Origin: an uncultured Raoultella sp.
GTDB taxonomy: Bacteria; Pseudomonadota; Gammaproteobacteria; Enterobacterales; Enterobacteriaceae
Direction: 5' to 3'
Assembly: GCA_900759445.1 (NCBI GenBank)
Contig: CAAEVH010000024.1
Span: forward strand, 62,001 to 126,000
Length of the DNA: 64,000 bases
The first letter of the stretch is position 1, and each line of letters starts with the position of its first letter. The notes beneath the pieces are model-generated. The model was given only the letters and a program-made list of their open reading frames with translations. It did not search any database and was not told where the DNA came from. This document shows, in pieces, positions 61,339-64,000 of this stretch. A program made the position numbers and the translations under genes.

Positions 61339-62709
61339 TTAGTGTTCAAGTCGGTTGCGCCAGGTCGTCAGCACGTCGCTGCGGGTGATGAGACCCAAAA
61401 AGCGTTCGTTGTCAGCGATAACGGCCACCAGGCCGCGATCGAAAATGGCTTTCAATGCGCTTTCCGGCGCGTGTTTATCCAGCGTTTCTACGTTGCGGGT
61501 CATCGCCTCGCCAACGGGCAGTGAAAAGCGCCGGCTGTCGCCCCCGACGTGGCTGATCAGATCCCACTCGTCGACGATGCCGACGACGCGGCCGTTTTCC
61601 AGTACCGGCAGCTGTGAAATGTCATACAGACGCATGCGCGCGAGAATGGCGGCGAGGGTGTCATCCGGGGCGGCGGTAACGGTGGCTCCCTCATCGTGGC
61701 GCAGGGCGATAAAATCGCTTAAATCGCCGCGCGTCGGCCGGCTCAACAGGCCCTGCTGGCGCATCCAGTCGTCGTTAAACATTTTGGAGAGGTATTTGTT
61801 GCCGCTGTCGCAGGCGAAGGTGAGCACTCGTTTCGCGGTGGTCTGCGCCCGGCAGTAGCGCAGCGCGGCACTCAGTAAGGTGCCGGTTGACGAACCGGCA
61901 AGCACGCCCTCGCTTTGTAAGAGCTGGCGGGCGGTCGCGAACGCTTCGCTATCGCTGATGCGATAGGCCGTTCGGACGCCGTCCAGATGGGCCAGCGGTG
62001 GAATGAAGTCTTCGCCAATCCCTTCGACCAGCCAGGAGCCTGTTGCACCGTAGCGCCCGGTTTCAACCTGGTCGGCAAGGATCGATCCCGCCGGGTCGGC
62101 AAGAATAAATTCGGTTGTTGGCGAGTGTCTGGCAAACCAGGCCTGCAGGCCGCCGAGGGTGCCGCCGGAGCCGACGCCGACGACGATGGCGTCGATATCC
62201 CCGTCGAGCTGATCGTATATTTCGGGCGCGGTAGTGGTGGCGTGCGCCAGCGGGTTGGCTTCGTTATTGAACTGGTCAATATAGAAAGCGCCCGGTGTTT
62301 CCTCCGCCAGGCGGCGCGCATAATCCTGATAATAGGCCGGGTGGCCCTTATTCACATCCGAGCGGGTGAGGAGCACTTTGGCTCCCAGGGCGCGGAGATG
62401 GAAAATTTTCTCCCGGCTCATTTTATCGGGAACCACCAGCGTCAGGGCGTAATTTTTTTGCGCGGCGATCAGCGCCAGCCCCAGCCCGGTGTTACCCGCC
62501 GTCGCTTCAATAAGGGTACCGCCGGGTTTTAATTTCCCCAGCCGTTCCGCCTCGTTGATCATCGACAGCGCAACGCGGTCTTTAATCGACCCGCCGGGGT
62601 TCTGGTTTTCCAGCTTTAAAAACAGGCTGCAGGGGCCGGTATCCAGCTTATGCAGTTGAAGCAGGGGAGTGTGACCAATCAGGTCGCTAATGGAGTGAAA
62701 GACTGACAT
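61339..62709 (-). CDS. mtcB: Cystathionine beta-synthase
   Basis: Condenses homocysteine with serine (or O-acetylserine) to cystathionine. It has 456 residues. The PLP domain (about 1-315) carries the Schiff-base lysine in NPGGSIKDRVAL, the phosphate loop SSTGT and the TAGNTG motif; the C-terminal part (about 330-456) contains two CBS domains, as in eukaryotic and some bacterial enzymes, likely regulatory. No N-terminal heme region is present. The ribosome site is weak, and a 61-codon frame ends two bases before the ATG. Confidence 0.9.
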   Translation of the reverse strand: MSVFHSISDLIGHTPLLQLHKLDTGPCSLFLKLENQNPGGSIKDRVALSMINEAERLGKLKPGGTLIEATAGNTGLGLALIAAQKNYALTLVVPDKMSREKIFHLRALGAKVLLTRSDVNKGHPAYYQDYARRLAEETPGAFYIDQFNNEANPLAHATTTAPEIYDQLDGDIDAIVVGVGSGGTLGGLQAWFARHSPTTEFILADPAGSILADQVETGRYGATGSWLVEGIGEDFIPPLAHLDGVRTAYRISDSEAFATARQLLQSEGVLAGSSTGTLLSAALRYCRAQTTAKRVLTFACDSGNKYLSKMFNDDWMRQQGLLSRPTRGDLSDFIALRHDEGATVTAAPDDTLAAILARMRLYDISQLPVLENGRVVGIVDEWDLISHVGGDSRRFSLPVGEAMTRNVETLDKHAPESALKAIFDRGLVAVIADNERFLGLITRSDVLTTWRNRLEH

Positions 62710-63214
62710 AACTATTTGCCCATTCGTATCGAGATATTTGAATGGTAGGTCTGCAAAATTGGTAATTTAAAGAATATTTGTCCGCCATTAAGAGCGAAAT
62801 GGAATATAAGATGCTTTTTAGCCATCCGGAGGGAAAGCCTGTTAGCCGCCTGGGTGTGTTGATTTCCAGATAAGCCCTTTTTTGCCGTATTTTTCACCGG
62901 ATTATCCCTTTCCTGGCGACGCTTATCTTTATTTCGGCAAAGGATTGGCGAAAATATTCCATAGGCTGCAGGAGATTTTTATGGTTGGTGATTATTATTT
63001 TTTCGCCAGCTGCGCAAATTCATTGGTCGCGTCAGCGACGCGCCGCAGGCACGGCAACAACGAGTAGCGGTCGGCCCGCGCAAAGCACAAAGTCGGCTAT
63101 TTAATGCCAGTATTGATACATGCTGATGCGGTGTTCTGCATGGTAAGCTCCTTTAATAAGCTGTTCCCCGGAAAGAACAGTAATAAATAATGATGATTTG
63201 CAGAAAGGTGATAT
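62710..63214. other. Divergent region mtcB/ABC transporter
   Basis: 505 bases. On the minus strand lie a 61-codon frame at 62712-62897 (GTG start, rare codons, ends two bases before mtcB; possible coupling leader) and an amber-interrupted frame at 62995-63141 (separate entry). On the plus strand a 28-codon frame at 62981-63067 follows AGGAG but is antisense to the latter. Confidence 0.5.
62995..63141 (-). pseudogene. Small reading frame interrupted by an amber codon
   Basis: AAAGGAG stands seven bases before an ATG at 63141. Fourteen codons (MQNTASACINTGIK) end in TAG at 63097-63099, and the same frame continues for 33 codons (PTLCFARADRYSLLPC... ending FAQLAKK) to TAA. The part after TAG has strongly G/C-ending codons, typical of expressed genes here, which the antisense frame lacks. 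It may be a recently broken 48-codon gene, a leader peptide, or a readthrough product. No homologue is recognised. Confidence 0.5.
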
Positions 63215-63913
63215 GTGCCGGAATTTATTTCATTAGCAATAAGCTCGTTTTGGCCGATGCTCTATGCCGGGCTGGTTTTTACTATTCCCATAACCTTAAT
63301 TTCATTTTTCCTCGGGCTGCTGCTGGGGTTTATTGTTGCGCTGATTCGTTTATATGGCCCGGCACCGTTGAAAAACGTGGTGCGTTTTTATGTCTGGATT
63401 ATCCGCGGTACGCCTTTGCTGGTGCAGCTGTTCCTGATTTTTTATGCCCTGCCCTGCGTCGGGATCACCCTTGACGCCTTTCCGGCCGCGGTTATCGGCT
63501 TTACCCTGAACGTCGGCGCCTTTACCTCGGAGGTGATCAGGGCGACGCTGCTGTCGGTCGCCAAAGGGCAGTGGGAGGCCGCGCACTCTATTGGCATGAG
63601 CTGGGGGCAATCGCTGCGTTATATTATTCTGCCGCAGGCGGCGAGAGTGGCGGTGCCGCCGCTGTCGAACACCTTTATTTCATTAGTTAAGGATACCTCG
63701 CTGGCCTCGGTCATTACCGTTCCGGAACTGTTTTTAGCCGCTCAGCGTATTGCCGCCGTCACCTATCAGCCGCTTATTCTGTATAGCGAAGCGGCTCTGC
63801 TCTATTTATTAATTTGTTCGGTTTTATCATATTTACAGTCCCGGCTGGAATTACGTTTAGAAAGAAATACGGTGGCAAAGGAAGAACATCATGATAACGC
63901 TGTCCGGACTTGA
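63215..63913 (+). CDS. Polar amino acid ABC transporter permease (cystine type)
   Basis: 232-residue HisM/GlnP-type permease with about five membrane segments and the ATPase-coupling EAA loop (KGQWEAAHSIGMSWGQSLRYIILPQAARVAVPPL). It resembles E. coli TcyL (YecS), the cystine permease, including RGTPLLVQLFLIFYALP and SLVKDTSLASVI. The start is GTG at 63215. Position next to mtcBC supports a sulfur amino acid substrate. The ATPase gene overlaps its end by 23 bases; no binding-protein gene lies within the window. Confidence 0.87.
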   Translation: MPEFISLAISSFWPMLYAGLVFTIPITLISFFLGLLLGFIVALIRLYGPAPLKNVVRFYVWIIRGTPLLVQLFLIFYALPCVGITLDAFPAAVIGFTLNVGAFTSEVIRATLLSVAKGQWEAAHSIGMSWGQSLRYIILPQAARVAVPPLSNTFISLVKDTSLASVITVPELFLAAQRIAAVTYQPLILYSEAALLYLLICSVLSYLQSRLELRLERNTVAKEEHHDNAVRT

Positions 63914-64000
63914 AAAGAGTTTCGCCCGCCAGAAGGTGCTGCATGATATTTCGCTAACGATTCCTGAGGGGAGCGTGACGGCGCTGATTGGCCCATCGGG
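63891..64000 (+). CDS. Amino acid ABC transporter ATPase (N-terminal part)
   Basis: Only the first 36 residues are present before the right edge (MITLSGLEKSFARQKVLHDI...). The first half of the Walker A motif, LIGPSG, is visible at the end. AAGGAAG precedes the ATG at seven bases. It overlaps the permease gene in another frame, indicating coupled expression. Confidence 0.85.
   Translation, partial: MITLSGLEKSFARQKVLHDISLTIPEGSVTALIGPS

Noticed and set aside
62981..63067. 28-codon plus-strand frame with AGGAG site
   Set aside because: It is exactly antisense to a minus-strand frame with better codon bias; kept only as a note.
45600..64000. Possible genomic island in the accessory part
   Set aside because: No integrase, tRNA, flanking direct repeat or IS was seen, so only gene content, not island structure, can be claimed.

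Overview
The window is a stretch of enterobacterial chromosome, most likely Klebsiella or a close relative such as Raoultella. Gene order from uppP to gss follows the Escherichia coli uppP-cca-glnE-hldE-ribB-tolC-parE-qseBC-parC-plsC-metC-exbBD-gss backbone, and the proteins look near-identical in length and motifs to the E. coli ones. Several E. coli blocks known from memory are absent: the fimbrial genes near glgS, mqsRA-ygiS between ygiV and parC, and the hydrogenase-2 (hyb) operon between yghW and yghU. A two-gene reverse transsulfuration operon (mtcB-mtcC), described in Klebsiella pneumoniae, lies at the right end. No IS element, integrase, tRNA, rRNA or CRISPR array was seen.

Layout. 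1-8.3 kb: partial uppP, cca, ygiM, ygiF, glnE, hldE (cell-wall lipid recycling, tRNA CCA addition, nitrogen regulation, LPS heptose). 8.3-13.9 kb: glgS, ubiK, an FMN riboswitch with ribB, zupT behind a Fur-like box, ygiD, ygiBC. 14-20 kb: tolC with a marbox, then nudF-yqiB-cpdA-yqiA-parE. 20-27 kb: ygiN, mdaB, qseBC, ygiW, an AraC-GyrI fusion regulator and parC. 27-45.5 kb: plsC, ftsP, ygiQ, dkgA, yqhD, yqhC, yghB, metC (MetJ boxes), exbBD (Fur-like box), yqhA, gpr, yghX, yghW, yghU, a DsbA-like protein and gss. The yghU-gss stretch is a thiol and glutathione group.

45.6-64 kb is accessory. It opens with a class I aminotransferase and a group of small unrecognised proteins, including a 29-residue membrane peptide. 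A candidate catabolic cluster follows: a class III aminotransferase and a PuuC-like aldehyde dehydrogenase on the minus strand; a LysR regulator divergent from them; a plus-strand operon of flavin monooxygenase, RidA-family protein, DUF1028 protein and ArgE-like deacylase; and a convergent NCS1 (cytosine-type) permease. Import, N-deacylation, transamination and aldehyde oxidation fit the use of an N-acylated amine or related nitrogen compound, but the substrate is unknown. This cluster is the best candidate here for an undescribed pathway.

The last 6 kb hold an SDR lacking its usual active site with a divergent LysR, the mtcBC operon (homocysteine to cysteine), an amber-interrupted small reading frame, and the start of a cystine-type amino acid ABC transporter that runs off the window.
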